This document shows, piece by piece, positions 11,057 through 24,769 of a DNA stretch of 64,000 nt. The position numbers and the translations under genes are program-made. This DNA comes from Brachionus rotundiformis (Eukaryota; Rotifera; Eurotatoria; Ploima; Brachionidae), in contig JAESIW010000020.1 in the NCBI GenBank assembly GCA_016802295.1, positions 914,031 through 978,030 on the forward strand. The letters run 5' to 3'. The notes below the pieces were generated by a model that saw nothing but the letters and a program-made list of their open reading frames with translations, was not told the origin of the DNA and did no database searches. Numbering within the stretch: the first letter of the stretch is position 1; every line of letters begins with the position of its first letter.

Positions 11057-14000
11057 ATGAAGCCTAAATTTTTAATTTTAATCAAATTTATTTTGATTAT
11101 TAGCTCTGTCAGATCAAATCTTTATCGCCTTAATGTGCCTAAAGCTTTGCTTCCATTCTATAGTACCAAAATAACCAATTTTACTCTGGAAGCTAAGAGT
11201 GAAACTGATCCTGACAGTGATGATTTATGCTTTGAGTGGTCATCATCACGGCCTGATCTCGTATCTATTACGCCTTTATTGGATGGCCGAAATGTGAAAT
11301 TCAATGGCTACGAGTGCTCAAATCGCGCCATGATCTCAGCACTGTCCAAATATCCCCAACGCATGACTTCGATAATTTTTGCCAAAGAGATAAAAACCAA
11401 CAAATTAATCCGATGTGATGTAATAGTTGACAAAATACATTCGATAAGAATAAGGCACACTACAGTGCGCTTATTTTTGGAAGACTCGCCTGAGAGTTTG
11501 TCTGTCGAAGCCTTGGACTCCGAGCTGAACACATTTACATCCATTGATGGTCTGCCATTTGAATGGAAAGTTTTTAATGATGAAAATACCCATGACGACT
11601 CCCGAAATGTGCTCCGGATCAGCAAATTTATTGATTCCGAATATGAAACTACCAATTCTATTAGACAGCTTGAGTCATTAGGTTTTCATGGATATAAAGT
11701 TTTGATCGAAGGCCTAAAAACTGGTTCAGCAAATGTTCAAGCGAAGCTGATGGACCCATTTTACAAAGAAGGCTTGGTAACTTCTCCAGTGCGACTTGTG
11801 GTAGTTGCCAATATTCTAATTGAACCTTCATATCCTGTTTATCTATTAAAAGGAACTAGTATTCACTATAGTGCTTACTTAATTAAGCAAACTTCTGTTG
11901 AAAAAATAGTCTTCCCTAGTCAACAATACTATTTTGATTCTGTAAATAGTACAATTGCAAAATTTAACCAAAAAGGCTATGAACTAATGGCTAATGAACT
12001 TGGAAATACAGAAGTTATTTTATTTGACCGAAACATGGATGAAAAATTATTGATAGATAAAAATATTGACTTGAAACCACCTTCAGCTGTGGTAAATGTA
12101 GTTGAAGCAAAGTATTTAAGATTTTCTATAAAAAAATGGTCCTCTTGGATACTTGAAAGTGGACGCGAGTATGAAATAGAAATCTTACTTTATTCCAAAG
12201 ATGACAATTTAATTTACATGTCTCATAATTTGAGAATAGAATCGGAATTTCCAAAATTTTCTGTCCACGATAAAAGTCAAAATGGTAGTTATGTAGTTGC
12301 TAAGGCTTTAGTAAAAGGCATTAGTGTGATTAAGGGCTCAATGAGAGATGATAATGTCAGAGGCGAGCAGAAAGTTGAAATATTTGATCCTATTGAAATA
12401 AAGCCAGAACTTCTAGTTTTTGCTTTTTCGCCTAGGCAAGTGTTTTATGAACACACATTAAAGGTGACTGGTGGAACTGGATCTTATTTTTACCAAACAA
12501 AAGATAACTCAATTGCAAAAGTGGATTCAAATGGATTGCTGAGGGTAAATTCTAACATTCTTGGTGAATCAAATATTTTGGTATATGACCAGAGAAATTA
12601 TGATATCAAAGCATCAAGTAAAGTAATAGTTGTTGAACCTGTGAGTCTTATTCTAGAGCCATGTCCAGTTGAAACCTTGGTAAAATCGAGACTAGAGGTC
12701 AACGTTAAAATGAATAGTTTGATGCAAGATGGATCCATTATTCCAATTCTAGACTGTTCAAAGATTAACTTTAATATAACAATTAAAGATGAAACGGTGT
12801 TTAATTATGTCCAAGTGACACATGTGGATGAAGTAAGCGAAAATTGTGCCAGAATAATTTTAGATGCGAAAAAAATTGGAAAAACATCCATCCAAGTTGC
12901 ATTTGGAAACCTTAAGAGCCAAGAACTAAGAATATTTTCTCTATCTCAATTATCAAGTGCCAAAAACGAATTACTTTTGGCAAAATTCTCGTCATATTTA
13001 TTTAGTTTGTCTGATGGACCATTTTTAAATTCAGATTTACATGGCTATTCATCTGAGTTTAAGGCCAGTGTTTCAAATTTAGTTAAAATTGAGCATTTGG
13101 AATACGATTCAATTGGAGCCAAGTATACCTATATAATAACTTGCCAGAAAACAGATGATCTTGAAAATGAAATTGAATTCACAGTTTGGAACAAACCAAA
13201 TGATCAAAACAAATGTCCCATCAGATTTAATTATAAATTAATAGTCAGGTGCAAGACTCCAGAAATGGTTGACTTGTCTCAATTGTTTGTAAACAATGCT
13301 GAATCAGAGCAAAAGATTTACTCAGGTTTAAAATGGAATTGTCCTATTAAAATGAGCTCAAAATTCGCAGTTGCCAATTTAAACCGCAATTTAAACATTC
13401 AACTTTTGGTCAAAGATTCAAATGGCCGTCAATTTGATAACTTTACCAGTTTAAAATCTATTTGGAACTTGGATTCAAAATTTATCTTTGAGAAAGAGAA
13501 AATAAATTTTATAAATTTGAAACCAAAAGATCAAAAAACTTTGGTAAAAGAGACAAACTTTGATTCCTATTGCTATACACTTTTCTACCAAAGTTTTGGG
13601 ACCAAAGAAAAAGCTGGAGAGACTACAATTCAACTCAAGTTGTTCACAGATAATAGAAATTATATAGAAAATACACTTAATATTCGTTTTGTGAATGATG
13701 TACGAATCGAACCAACAAATTTAGTTCTGTTTAATCATCCATCTAACATTCAGCAACTAAAACTGCTAGATGGCTCTGGCTACTTTCATGCTGAGGTCGA
13801 GCCAAAGGAAAAAAGCTTCCTCAAAATAAATCACATCTCGGACTCAAGTATACAAGTGAGCCCGATGACCAAAAATGGCATGTGTTTGATAAACATGTTT
13901 GACTTTTGTATGCCACCAGAAAATTTTGATCCTTCTCGAGATGAGTTTAGTTGGAAGCCGAGTGCCCAATCAAGCATTAAGATAGCTGGTATAAACTCAA

Positions 14001-16751
14001 TTCTGGTAAATTATGAAGATGAAAAAGTACAAGAAGGTCAGCAGATAAAAATTTTTGTCCAAATTGTAGACGCAAGTGGAAATTTTATCCAAACAAGCTA
14101 TTTTAAATTGATGAATCTAGAACCAATTGTAGAAGGAGATCTGTCTTTGTATAAAATTGAGGCTTTTTTTGAAAAAAATGAGTCCGAAAATAAAGGTCTC
14201 TACATTTTGACTGGATTAAAGCCAGGTTTTCTGAATATCAGATTCGAGGCAATATCAGAAAATAATGTTATAAAAAGTACAGAAAAAACAATTGAAATAT
14301 TTGCACCAATAAGTGTTGAGCCAAAATTGGTTGAATTAATTCTAGGTGCAGAATATCAGATAAAATATACCGGTGGTCCTGTTTTAGCTCGTGATATGGA
14401 CATTAAATTTGAAATATTGGATGATAATCAATTTATAGAAATAAACAATAATGGCTTGGTAAAAGCGATGGCTCTAGGTACAAGCCATGTTAGAGTTAAA
14501 TTTACCAATTCGATAAAACATTATACTCAAGATTCTATTGAATTTAGAATAGTCGAACTAAAATATGTAAAAATTATGGCACCTTTAACTTCTATAAAAG
14601 CAGGAAATAAATTTCCTGTGCACATTTTGGCCAACAATTTGAACCCTTTTCATTTTGCCAGCTCAAAAAAAATTCAGTACAAGTGGTCAGTGAATGATGC
14701 TACATTGGCCGAGATAGTTACAAATTATGGCTTCAGTGTACACATTAGAACCAAAGAATCCGGTTTACTAAAGCTTTCTGTTACAGCCACGTACATGAAT
14801 GAAAGATTTGTTGATTCAATTGAAGTAAATGTATTTCCTGCAGCGATATTTACCAATTTTGAATCCAAAATCCCACCGAATAACACAATTTTAGCTAGTC
14901 AAAAAACTATGCTCCAAATGAAAACCAATTATGATCCGATTTATAGTCTCAACTTTGGAATAAAAGAAAATGAATGCTCCAGCTCTAATGTTCAGATATT
15001 TTCGGATGGTTTGCTTAAAATAGATGAAGTAAAAGCTGAATGCCATGTTGGACTCCAGGCTAGAATTTATTTTGAATCCAAGATCCAAGTTCTGCATTAT
15101 TTGGTTAAAATAAAAGAAATTAGCTACAAAATGTTTGTATTTGATGACCAGAGAATAAGCATAAGCTATCATGATAATATTGGAGATGAATTTTATGTGG
15201 TAAATACCAAAAATTCTTTAATGAAAAATCGAAATGATTTAGTTGAAATAGTTTTCTCAAATCAAAACATATTTGGATCTAGCAATTCCAAAAGCTTTTT
15301 ACCAAATTCTAAAGACAACTCGTTTCAATTGAAAAGATTAAGTGATGGATTTTTGATAGTCGAACTTAATGATGATCACCAAAGCGACTTTATAGGCCTG
15401 GATACCAAATTTTTTTCTCAAAAAATCCATGAAATATACATTGGAGATCTATTATGCAATCATACAGCCCAATCGAACTCAATTATCAAAACCGTAAAGA
15501 GTCAATTTTGCAATGTTGGAGTGGCTTTAGAACCTGGCAGTATCACTTTGGACAATAATAAAGAATATCTGGTTCAAGATTCAAAAAAAATTTATTTTCT
15601 AAGTAAAAAAAATTAAAATTAAATTAAATTAAAAGTTGATTGTTATTTGTTATTTAGATGATAATGTTATATTGACAAATGCGCAAAATTTTCTTGGCAA
15701 CGAAAAAACTACAAATTTTGTAGAATTTAGTGCCAGTCCTTCCAAGCATGATGCTAGATGTAGCAGTGAGTTCGAATCTATTTTCACTGAAGATCTAAGT
15801 CCATTTGATTGTCATGTTAGCTTGTATAACAAAAACAATGAGCAAATAAACTATCTTGACCGTTTGGTCATGACCAAAATTTTATTCCATAACCAAAACT
15901 GGATTTGTAAAATTAATTTTGTATCTAATGCGGACAGTGAATTGTACGAGTTGATGTCAAACAATTTGAAATCATCACACAAGCTAAGTCAATTTGACCA
16001 AGAGCCAGATAAAATTAAAGTAGCCATTAGGCCGAAATACGCTTCGGCTGATTTTGCTGACCAAAATTCACAATTTTACAAATTTGTACCAGCTTTTTAT
16101 GTGAAGACAAAAGTAATTGAAGTATCTCTTAGTGAAAACTCTCATTCAAATTTGGTCATTAAAATGGCAAGCTATGCCAAAGCCAATTTAATTGTCAGCA
16201 CAAATATACCAAATTTAATCCGAATTCAAGAAATGACTGCGAAAGATTTTACAGTCATTTTCGATATAGAAAAAACAGAATCAAAATTCAAATTAGATGA
16301 CTTTGTACAAATTTTGCAAAAAAATAATGGCAATTTATATGTTCAAGTATTGGACACATTAACTCAACAAATTGAAAAAATACCAATCAAATTTAGTACA
16401 AATGTAGATTTGCCTAGTTTATCATCTAGTAATGAAAACTATTTTAGATGTTATAAACCATCAAGTTTCTTTTTATCACCAAATATTCTAACTCAAATTT
16501 TACTTTTCATATTGTTTGCTTTCATTTGTTTTCTTCTTTACCATAAGCTAAATCCCACGACTCCCAAAAACGTACCCAGAATACAGAACACTCCTTCGAA
16601 TATATCACCTAGAACTAGAAGTTTTAACTCTGCTCAGTATTTTTCTCCCAATATCAACCAAACACCTCATCTTTCATTAAATAGAAGCTTGAATACAGAT
16701 CAAATGGCACCAGGGCCTGAACCAAGACTTTTTTCGACAAGTACGAATTAA
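11057..16751 (+). CDS. Nup210: Nuclear pore membrane glycoprotein 210
   Basis: Two exons, 11057-15602 and 15658-16751, joined through a 55-base GT-AG intron, give 1879 residues, close to about 1890 in vertebrates. A signal peptide (residues 1-20) precedes the family start (LNVPKALLPFY). Early conserved segments include TSIIFAKEI, RCDVIVD and LFLEDSPESL. The rest is a long series of Ig/BIG2-like beta domains in the perinuclear lumen, then one membrane span near 1794-1816 and a tail of about 63 residues rich in Ser, Pro and Asn facing the pore. The protein anchors the luminal ring of the nuclear pore complex. With one intron near the 3' end, the gene is far more compact than vertebrate versions. 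Identification is firm. Confidence 0.93.
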
Positions 16752-17300
16752 TCGTATTTAAACACATCTCATCGTTAAAAATTTATTAATTAATATTTTT
16801 CAATTAAGTTACATTTTGAAGATTAGTTGTTTTTTTTTTAATTACAAAAATTCCTTTAAATTCAAAATTAAAGCAATAAATTGTTGGTGAAAAAATAATT
16901 ATTTATTTATTTTTTAATTTAAAAAAGTTTACGTAATTTAACGTAATATTACTTTTTTTCTTTTAAAAAATTTACAAAAAAAAATACAATTTTTGCAATT
17001 TAAAATGACTCAAAAAGTGAAGAAAAATTAATTGTAAATAAAAAATTAAAAATACAATTTTATTTAATACTTTTATTTTAAAAATCAATTTATTTTTTTC
17101 GTTTGGCTGCCTTTTCTGTAATTTGACATCTTCCTGCTTATCTCCAGCGTTCATTGAAAGATTTGTCCGCAGGCACTACTTTTCCATTATCACTTTGCCA
17201 AATATAAGGTAATCCTTATACATTTATTAACTAAGGCCCACTTAATGTGAAACTTGAAATGTGAAATGATCCATACATGAGCTAACCATTTATAAATTTT
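16752..17300. other. Nup210 3' flank, no gene
   Basis: Very AT-rich sequence after the Nup210 stop, including the 3' UTR. A minus-strand open frame at 16972-17154 is lysine- and phenylalanine-rich and looks random. Confidence 0.4.
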
Positions 17301-18230
17301 CGATACGATGGTCGATCAGGAAATAAATTCCGGTTTCACCAATTTCAGGTATTTAGGAATTAAGCAATAATTTATTTTTGTTACGATCGCAGTGTTTAAA
17401 ATTAATTAATTTCCATTTAAATCAATCAATTGGAATTTCCTTTACCAACCAAGATGACAAAAATCTTTTTTGAAAAAAAAAATAAAAAACCAGTTAATTA
17501 ACTCGGACATCTTAAGAATTAAGAGCGTGATTTTGTTTGTCAATATTTTCCTTTCGCTGAATTATAAGTTACCTTCAATATGTTTTGGTAATCCAAATAC
17601 AAAATAATTCCAATAAACAAAAAAAAATTATTTTTGGTTAATAGCAGATATTTTAAACAAATTCAAAAATTTTATTAAAAAGTTGTTTTTATGCAATTAA
17701 GGACATTTGGAAAGATTCAAGGCTCTAATGGTGTTTGAAAGGCGTTGTGTTTTTAGCAAATATTTGACCAAGAAAAATCCAATTTAATCTAAACGAATAT
17801 TTTTCACAATCGAATTTATTTTTAAAAAAAAATCATATTTATATATATTTAGAATTCGTTTAGCACAAAAGCTAACCAATTTAAATTATTTATTTAAATT
17901 TTAAAATTGCATAATAATCTCAATACTTTTAAGAGAATTTATGTAATCAAAATTTGCTAAATATTAACCAGATTAATTTGATTCTAAGATTGTTTTTATT
18001 TCTATTTAGTTTTTAAAAGAGAATGAGACAAAAGTCGAATTTTGTTCATTATCAAGTTCAGTTTTCTAAGACTAATAGTCCATATAAATAAGGTTAAATT
18101 TTTATAAAAATTTTTGCTCTAGACATTCAGGGTATGTAAATTTTTGATTTAAAATTAATTGTAAATTACAAGCTTGCTCTAGAAAAAAAATATCCTATTA
18201 TATTTAGTATTAAGATTAATTAATCGAAAA
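17301..18230. repeat. 930-base duplicated unit, copy 1
   Basis: The segment is repeated almost base for base at 23211-24140, 5910 bases away, with only a handful of differences by eye and no net length change. It starts CGATACGATGGTCGATC and ends TTAATTAATCGAAAA. No long open frame, clear terminal inverted repeat or target duplication is visible. A recent segmental duplication or an unclassified non-coding element both fit. Confidence 0.85.
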
Positions 18231-20530
18231 ATTCCAAAAGAAAAGAATAATATTTTCCTGTTTTAAGTTAAATTACTATTTAAACTTTTTTTGAAATATT
18301 AAAAAATAATAATGGTAGTTATTTCCGATCAACTTGCGATAAAATTTAAATATTTAGTTTGTTTGATAAAATAAAATTTGCATAAACTTGAACCTTTTTA
18401 TTAATTTTTTAATCTTGACCCAAATTTAGATAATAAAAAATTAAATAAAATTTTAGTCATTACAAATTAAAGATTAATATTTTATCTATTAAAAAATTTA
18501 GCAATATTTCATCTTATTTTTAGAAATTTTGATTTATAAATTTACTAAGTTTTGTTGATATCGAATAAAATATTGGTTTCTTTTCTAAACAAATTGTTTT
18601 CAAAATTAGAACCGTTTATTTTGTAATTTTCTATAAAAGTTTGCGAAGGACTGTGATTTTTAAAATGAATGAGCCTCCTAAAACGAACCATTGGGAGCAA
18701 TGCAATGAATCTTTTCATAAGTGTAAATTATTTTACATGGTTCCAAGTAAAATGTATTCAAAAGTTGAAACTTGTGATTTTGGGAAATTGATATAGCTAA
18801 AATTAATTATTGCTTGCATTCCATCGGGCATAATATCAGTTTTTTTGCTATATTTCTTTTCGGTGCAATTGTTCCCTTTTTTAAAAAAAAACTCAATAAA
18901 ATATTTTTTTCCTAAATTACCTGTTGGTGAAACTCATATTGTCTATACTTTTCATTTAACAAAGTCTTTAAAAATTTTTCAGATGGTACATAATCAAAGC
19001 CAGCAAATAAATATATATCTGGTATTTGAGGTTCAACACCAGACTTAGACTTAAACCAAAAAACCTCCACAAATACAGGAAAATTTTAGCTCCTCTTATA
19101 CGATGATTTCTTTGACAATTGATTTTAATTTTGTTTTATCAAAAACGAACTGAATTAAATTTTACAATTGAATCATTTGAAATTAAAGAGCCTAAAGATA
19201 TTAAGAATATAAATTTTGGGCGATAATGCAATATGTGAACATTGATAGATTTTTTATAATGTTCATTTAATTTTTGTCATAGAAAAACATGTGAACTTTT
19301 ATTTGTTGTGATTTTTCAAACCTCAATTATTTAATTTTTTTTCTGATTATTTTGTGGCGAAAAATGACTAAATACGAAATTGAAACCAAAGAAAAAAATC
19401 TTGTAAACGAAACCCAAAAAAAAGGGATATTGACTAATAAAATGTTTTCCTTTTGCAGTTCAAGTCTTGCCTTAGTTAGTATAAAGAATACCGAAATATT
19501 CAAAAAACATTTTCGATTAGTTGACACTTTTTAATATTTTTTAATGTTCATCTATTTTGTTCATCGATCACATATTAAGTAATCGCCAAATTTTGTTGAT
19601 TTTCATTATGAATTCTAATTCATCATACCCAAATCTGTCCCAAGACAGTCTTCGACTTCACTGTCTGAATTATCTTGTAGATATTTTATTATTATTATTT
19701 TGATATATATTCATTTAATTTTTGCCATAATCTGACTTTAAATTTTTAAATGATTTAAGGTTTAAGATATAAATAATAATTTTTTTTTTAATCTAATAAG
19801 TATTAATACTGAAAATTTATTGAAACAACTAAAGCTTAACTTTCCTATTAAACAAATGCTTTATTGCAATTAAATTTAAAATTTTTTTTATACATATACA
19901 AATTTAATTTTTGAGAAAAAAATTTAATCTCTTTTTTCAATGATATTTTACTTGTACAAATAAAAGAGTTAAATATTTTTTAAATATTTATGAAAAAAAT
20001 AATATTAGAATATGGTTATTTCTGACTTTCATAGCGAGTTGACCGGCATACTGTCTAAAAGTTTCATGTTCCATGTTTAGAGATGGCACTATGGAAGCAA
20101 AACATTATGGTAGAGTTATTCAGAGAAATACCTTGGCTTTAGTTTTTTTACTAATAATATATATTATTTATATTAATTTTGCTTTAATTAATAATATAAG
20201 ATCTATATTGAGTCGCTTTGTAACCAATAATTATTTTTAATTAAGTTATGAATTTTTAAAAATTGTTTAAATAAAACAAGTTGAATTAAAGTTTTTTTTA
20301 TTAAATAATTAGTCTATAAAAATCTAAAAATATTTATATTGACCTTTAAATCAATTGATTATTTCACATTATTAAATAATCACTGATAAGATCAAATACT
20401 GTTTGAGATAAAAACTAAACCAAATTACAAACTAAACAACATTTTTTTTTGAACATTAAAGAATTCCTAAATAAATCTATTCTGATATTAAATTTATTTT
20501 TAACACGTCAATAAATTTTGATTTTGAATA
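18231..20530. other. Spacer with weak coding-like islands
   Basis: No gene can be modelled. Minus-strand islands at about 18950-19090 (IPDIYLFAGFDYVPSEKFLK) and 18735-18840 (ADIMPDGMQAIINFSYINF) look protein-like but have stops around them and no recognisable family. A plus-strand frame at 19352-19534 is also unassigned. From about 18247 there is diverged similarity to 24310 onward. Confidence 0.35.
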
Positions 20531-20830
20531 ATAATAATAATAATAATAATTAGCTACAACAGGTAACTGAAGAGCAGACTTTATGGTAGCAGTTCCCATT
20601 TGAAGACTCCTGAATCGACTAATCTTTTTTCGAAGATATTTTTGTTTCTGGATGTGATAGTCTCTGTTGTTAAATTGTTCCAATTTTCAACCAGTCCAGT
20701 AGTTATTTTGAAGTACTCGACTAAGTCACCTCTCTGTCTAAAGGAAAAGAGTGTTTGTTATTGAACTCCATTTGTCCTGATTTTGACCATTCAACTTGTT
20801 TTTTATTTCATTTTGTAGGGTAGCTAAATC
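20531..20830 (-). mobile_element. LINE ORF2 C-terminal remnant
   Basis: Minus-strand translation gives the usual LINE ORF2 end: LFSFRQRGDLVEYFKITTGL, then NKNIFEKRLVDSGVF and a stop. The short 3' UTR has CTGTTGTAGCT just before an ATT triplet tail at 20531-20552, like the copies at 0.6, 47.0 and 56.5 kb. It is 5'-truncated and decayed. Confidence 0.65.
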
Positions 20831-20839
20831 CATTTGGTT

Positions 20840-23210
20840 ACGAATTACAGTTTTGATACAAGTTATTTGCACAAAACGGTAGCAGCCTCAAAAGTATAAG
20901 AAGCTTGAAAAGAAAAAATCTGATAAAATCAACGATAAGAGTTTAAATGTTGGTTTAAATAGCTTCCGCTATATATATAAAAGATGATATTTAAAATTTT
21001 AGAAAAATTTAAAATTCGAATATCCTTATTCACTTCTTGTGGAGCATAGAAGGTTTTTATTTCCATTTTTTTTCTTAGTATCTTTTCACGGGCTCAGACT
21101 CCAGTTTGACAACTGGTCAAGCTCGTATGCCCGGAAGATTTGCGTATTAGTCATACGATATCTCCAAAGCGAAAAAATTGAATTTGATTTAGATAACTTT
21201 TTTTTAAAAGGAGATAAATTAAAAAAAAAAAAGTTTATTTTTTAATGAAGAAGCTTTATGGCTACCAATATCAATGAGTAAAGAAAAGATTAATTAAAAA
21301 TTAATAATTTTATTTAAAAAAAGTGCAATAATTATTTCAATTATTTAATAAAATTCATGAATAGAATTTAATAAATTGTTGTTGTACGGAAGTATTTTTT
21401 GATAAAAAATTCTAAAACAAAAAAAAATAACTTATAAAAAATAGAGGTTAATTTTTTATTTGGTTGAAGACAATAATCATGCAAATTTTCTTAAAACAAT
21501 CTTTAACCTGTTTATATTAATTTGAATTGCACTGAGACGGAATTGACCAGTCCAGCTCAAGCAGTCAGCGATAATTAATAAAAATAGCTACAATCAAGAA
21601 AAAAAAATTATTAAAAAAAGAGGCTGTTGCTAAGTGCGTTGAATTAAACTAAAATTTTCAATTCTTATTTTTTTAAATGCCAATTATCAAACTCCATTAG
21701 ATTGTAAAGCTTTACTTTTGAACATAAATCTAGCTCTTAGTTTACAAATTGTTAGGCATACACTTGCGCTACTCTACCCAGTCGCATTCCCATGAAATTT
21801 AAGTCAATGGTCATTCGGCTAACTTATTATTTATTTGCTTGAAGCCTTTTGTTTTTGGCCATAATCTTTATATTAACATTTAGTATTTACAGTACGTTCT
21901 AATGAAATCAGAATGAGAATAAAGCCTGAATTAATAATAAAAACGTAAATAAATCATATATCCTAGGTAACTTTATTTCAAATTGGTTCAATATTTTGGC
22001 CTATATTTAGTAATATTTCAAAATTGAAAAAAAAATAAATTTAATTATGGCGTTCAAGTGACAAAACATTTTGAATGTAGCAAATAAACTGTTTGTAAAT
22101 ATCAGGTTAATTAAAAATAAAATTTCAGATAAAAAGAGCTTTATTAATTAAAAGTAATTGTAAACAGATAAGAAATTTAACTCATCCTTGTAAGATTGTC
22201 GATAATGTCAAGGGAGTCTTGGTTCAGCCCATAGCACCGGGTCTCTAATTGTGCAGCAATTTCTAATTAATTTAAATAAACAAGAGCAAATTTTTAACAA
22301 TTGTATTGTATTTTAGGGCAAAACAAGCGCCGTGAGAATTTTGCATCGCCTGCCTGCCTGCCTGCTCGATGCATTAAAATAATCGATAAATAAGAACCAA
22401 CGTTGAATAATGATCATGGACTCGACTAGCTATATTGTCACAAAATTCTCATTTCATCTAAATTTTAATTAAAAATTACATAAGATTTGTACGAGTTTAT
22501 TAGCCAATATTTCGTGCAAATTATTTCAAGCATCTAGGTCCGTTTAGAATCGTGGCCGATTTGCCATGCATCGATTTTTATTTTTCTCTGGATTAAGAAT
22601 TTTTAAGGAGAAATGAAAAATTGTTTCATTTCAATCGGAAATGAATTAGTTTCTCTCTTATTGCGATTTTAATTGAACCATTGTGAACCTAATTAGACTA
22701 TGGTCTAATGATAGTCGGCTTAGAATCAGGTAAATTGGTTTCAGAATTCGAGTCCTGCTGATCAATCTTCTAGAAATTAGATAAATTTACAAATCATTAA
22801 AAAAAAAAAATTTCCTAAAAATTAATAATTAATAAATATTATGTAACGGAGTAATTTTAGTGTAAAATATTCATTTTTGTTATAAATTTCTTAAAACAAA
22901 TAAAATATTTTTATTTTTTTCTTCTTGATTTGTAAAGAAGCATTTAGTCTTTTATTTAATGAGGAAAACTTTAAAAAAATCAAACCGTAATTTATCTATA
23001 GTAACTATAAAACCAAGCTTTCAAAATGTCATAAGTTTTCACATAATAAATAGGTATATATGCCATGGAGCATTATTTTTTAATAAAAATTGGCGATATT
23101 GAGACCAATTTAAAATTTATTTTAATTATTCAATAAATTCCTCAAATAGATCGATATAGATATTTCAATAGTCTCAAAAAAAATTATCATACAGTAAAAT
23201 TCAAAGCGAT
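20840..23210. other. Spacer; one GC-richer patch with hairpins
   Basis: No gene is recognised. The patch 22190-22600 is visibly less AT-rich than its surroundings. It holds a (CCTG)4 tract in the loop of a 7-base stem (22342-22373), enclosed by a 10-base inverted repeat (22334-22343 and 22441-22450). A degenerate tRNA-like stretch near 22705-22770 does not fold into a tRNA. Confidence 0.4.
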
Positions 23211-24140
23211 CGATACGATGGTCGATCAGGAAATAAATTCCGGTTTCACCAATTTTAGGTATTTAGGAATTAAGCAATAATTTATTTTTGTTACGATCGC
23301 AGTGTTTAAAATTAATTAATTTCCATTTAAATCAATCAATTGGAATTTCCTTTACCAACCAAGATGACAAAAATCTTTTTTGAAAAAAAAATAAATAAAC
23401 CAGTTAATTGACTCGGACATCTTAAGAATTAAGAGCGTGATTTTGTTTGTCAATATTTTCCTTTCGCTGAATTATAAGTTACCTTCAATATGTTTTGGTA
23501 ATCCAAATAAAAAATAATTCCAATAAACAAAAAAAAATTATTTTTGGTTAATAGCAGATATTTTAAACAAATTCAAAAATTTTATTAAAAAGTTGTTTTT
23601 ATGCAATTAAGGACATTTGGAAAGATTCAAGGCTCTAATGGTGTTTGAAAGGCGTTGTGTTTTTAGCAAATATTTGACCAAGAAAAATCCAATTTAATCT
23701 AAACGAATATTTTTCACAATCGAATTTATTTTTAAAAAAAAATCATATTTATATATATTTAGAATTCGTTTAGCACAAAAGCTAACCAATTTAAATTATT
23801 TATTTAAATTTTAAAATTGCATAATAATCTCAATACTTTTAAGAGAATTTATGTAATCAAAATTTGCTAAATATTAACCAGATTAATTTGATTCTAAGAT
23901 TGTTTTTATTTCTATTTAGTTTTTAAAAGAGAATGAGACAAAAGTCGAATTTTGTTCATTATCAAGTTCAGTTTTCTAAGACTAATAGTCCATATAAATA
24001 AGGTTAAATTTTTATAAAAATTTTTGCTCTAGACATTCAGGGTATGTAAATTTTTGATTTAAAATTAATTGTAAATTACAAGCTTGCTCTAGAAAAAAAA
24101 TATCCTATTATATTTAGTATTAAGATTAATTAATCGAAAA
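23211..24140. repeat. 930-base duplicated unit, copy 2
   Basis: Near-identical partner of 17301-18230 in the same orientation. After its end, about 165 bases not present in copy 1 precede a zone (from about 24310) that again resembles the sequence after copy 1, but is more diverged. The duplicated unit therefore sits in, or was converted within, an older repeat context. Confidence 0.85.
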
Positions 24141-24769
24141 TTTATTTTAATGTTTATTAAAAACTCAAAGACATCAATTTTTAATTTTAATTATTTAATT
24201 ATAGGGTACGCTTTTTTTTCTCCATTGTATTTTTAACTGATCTTAATAATTAATATACTCTGTTTTAAAACTTTGTTTGGACAATTTAAAAACAAGGTCG
24301 TTTAAGAAAAAAATAATATTTTCCTGTTTTGAGATAAATTATAATTAAATTTTTTTTTTCCGTTTGTAATATTAAAAAATATTTAGTAGAAATTTTTGGT
24401 TTTAAAGGAAGAATTCTGGTTTTTTGTTACATGTTAACTTCTTATAATAATGTAAGTAGTTTAGCAAATGGTAATTAGAAACCAGACAAATTCCGACTGA
24501 ATTAGGGCTTTATTTAAATGATTGAAAACCAAGCATATTCAAATATTTAGATAATTTTTGTTTTTTATTTAACTAAAGGCTTTAGTTGTTCCAAATTTGA
24601 GCAAAAATAAAAACACGTCTTTAAAACAATCTGATGACGACATAATAAAAACAATTGGTCGAGCAAATCAAATGTTTTCAAAAATTTAAAAATTCTGCTG
24701 CTTAAAAGATAATAAATAGATTTAAATTAATAAAATTTTAATTTTAATTAATACAATATCTCGGTTAAT
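24141..24769. other. Promoter-side spacer of the PAN/WSC gene
   Basis: AT-rich, no gene seen. It should contain the promoter and leader of the plus-strand gene that starts at 24770. Confidence 0.4.

Noticed and set aside
17301..18230. TTTTCGAT terminal inverted repeat of the 930-base unit
   Set aside because: TTTTCGAT matches the inverted right end only at copy 1. Copy 2 has a different left flank, so it is flanking sequence and not a terminus.
18664..18796. Plus-strand 43-codon frame starting MNEPPKTNHWEQC
   Set aside because: It is short, isolated, overlaps a minus-strand island, and has no splice or family support.
22705..22770. tRNA-like stretch with A-box-like (TGGTCTAATGATAG) and B-box-like (TTCGAGTCC) segments
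   Set aside because: Acceptor and T stems do not pair, and the D stem has a mismatch. At best it is a degenerate tRNA or tRNA-derived SINE relic, not a tRNA gene.
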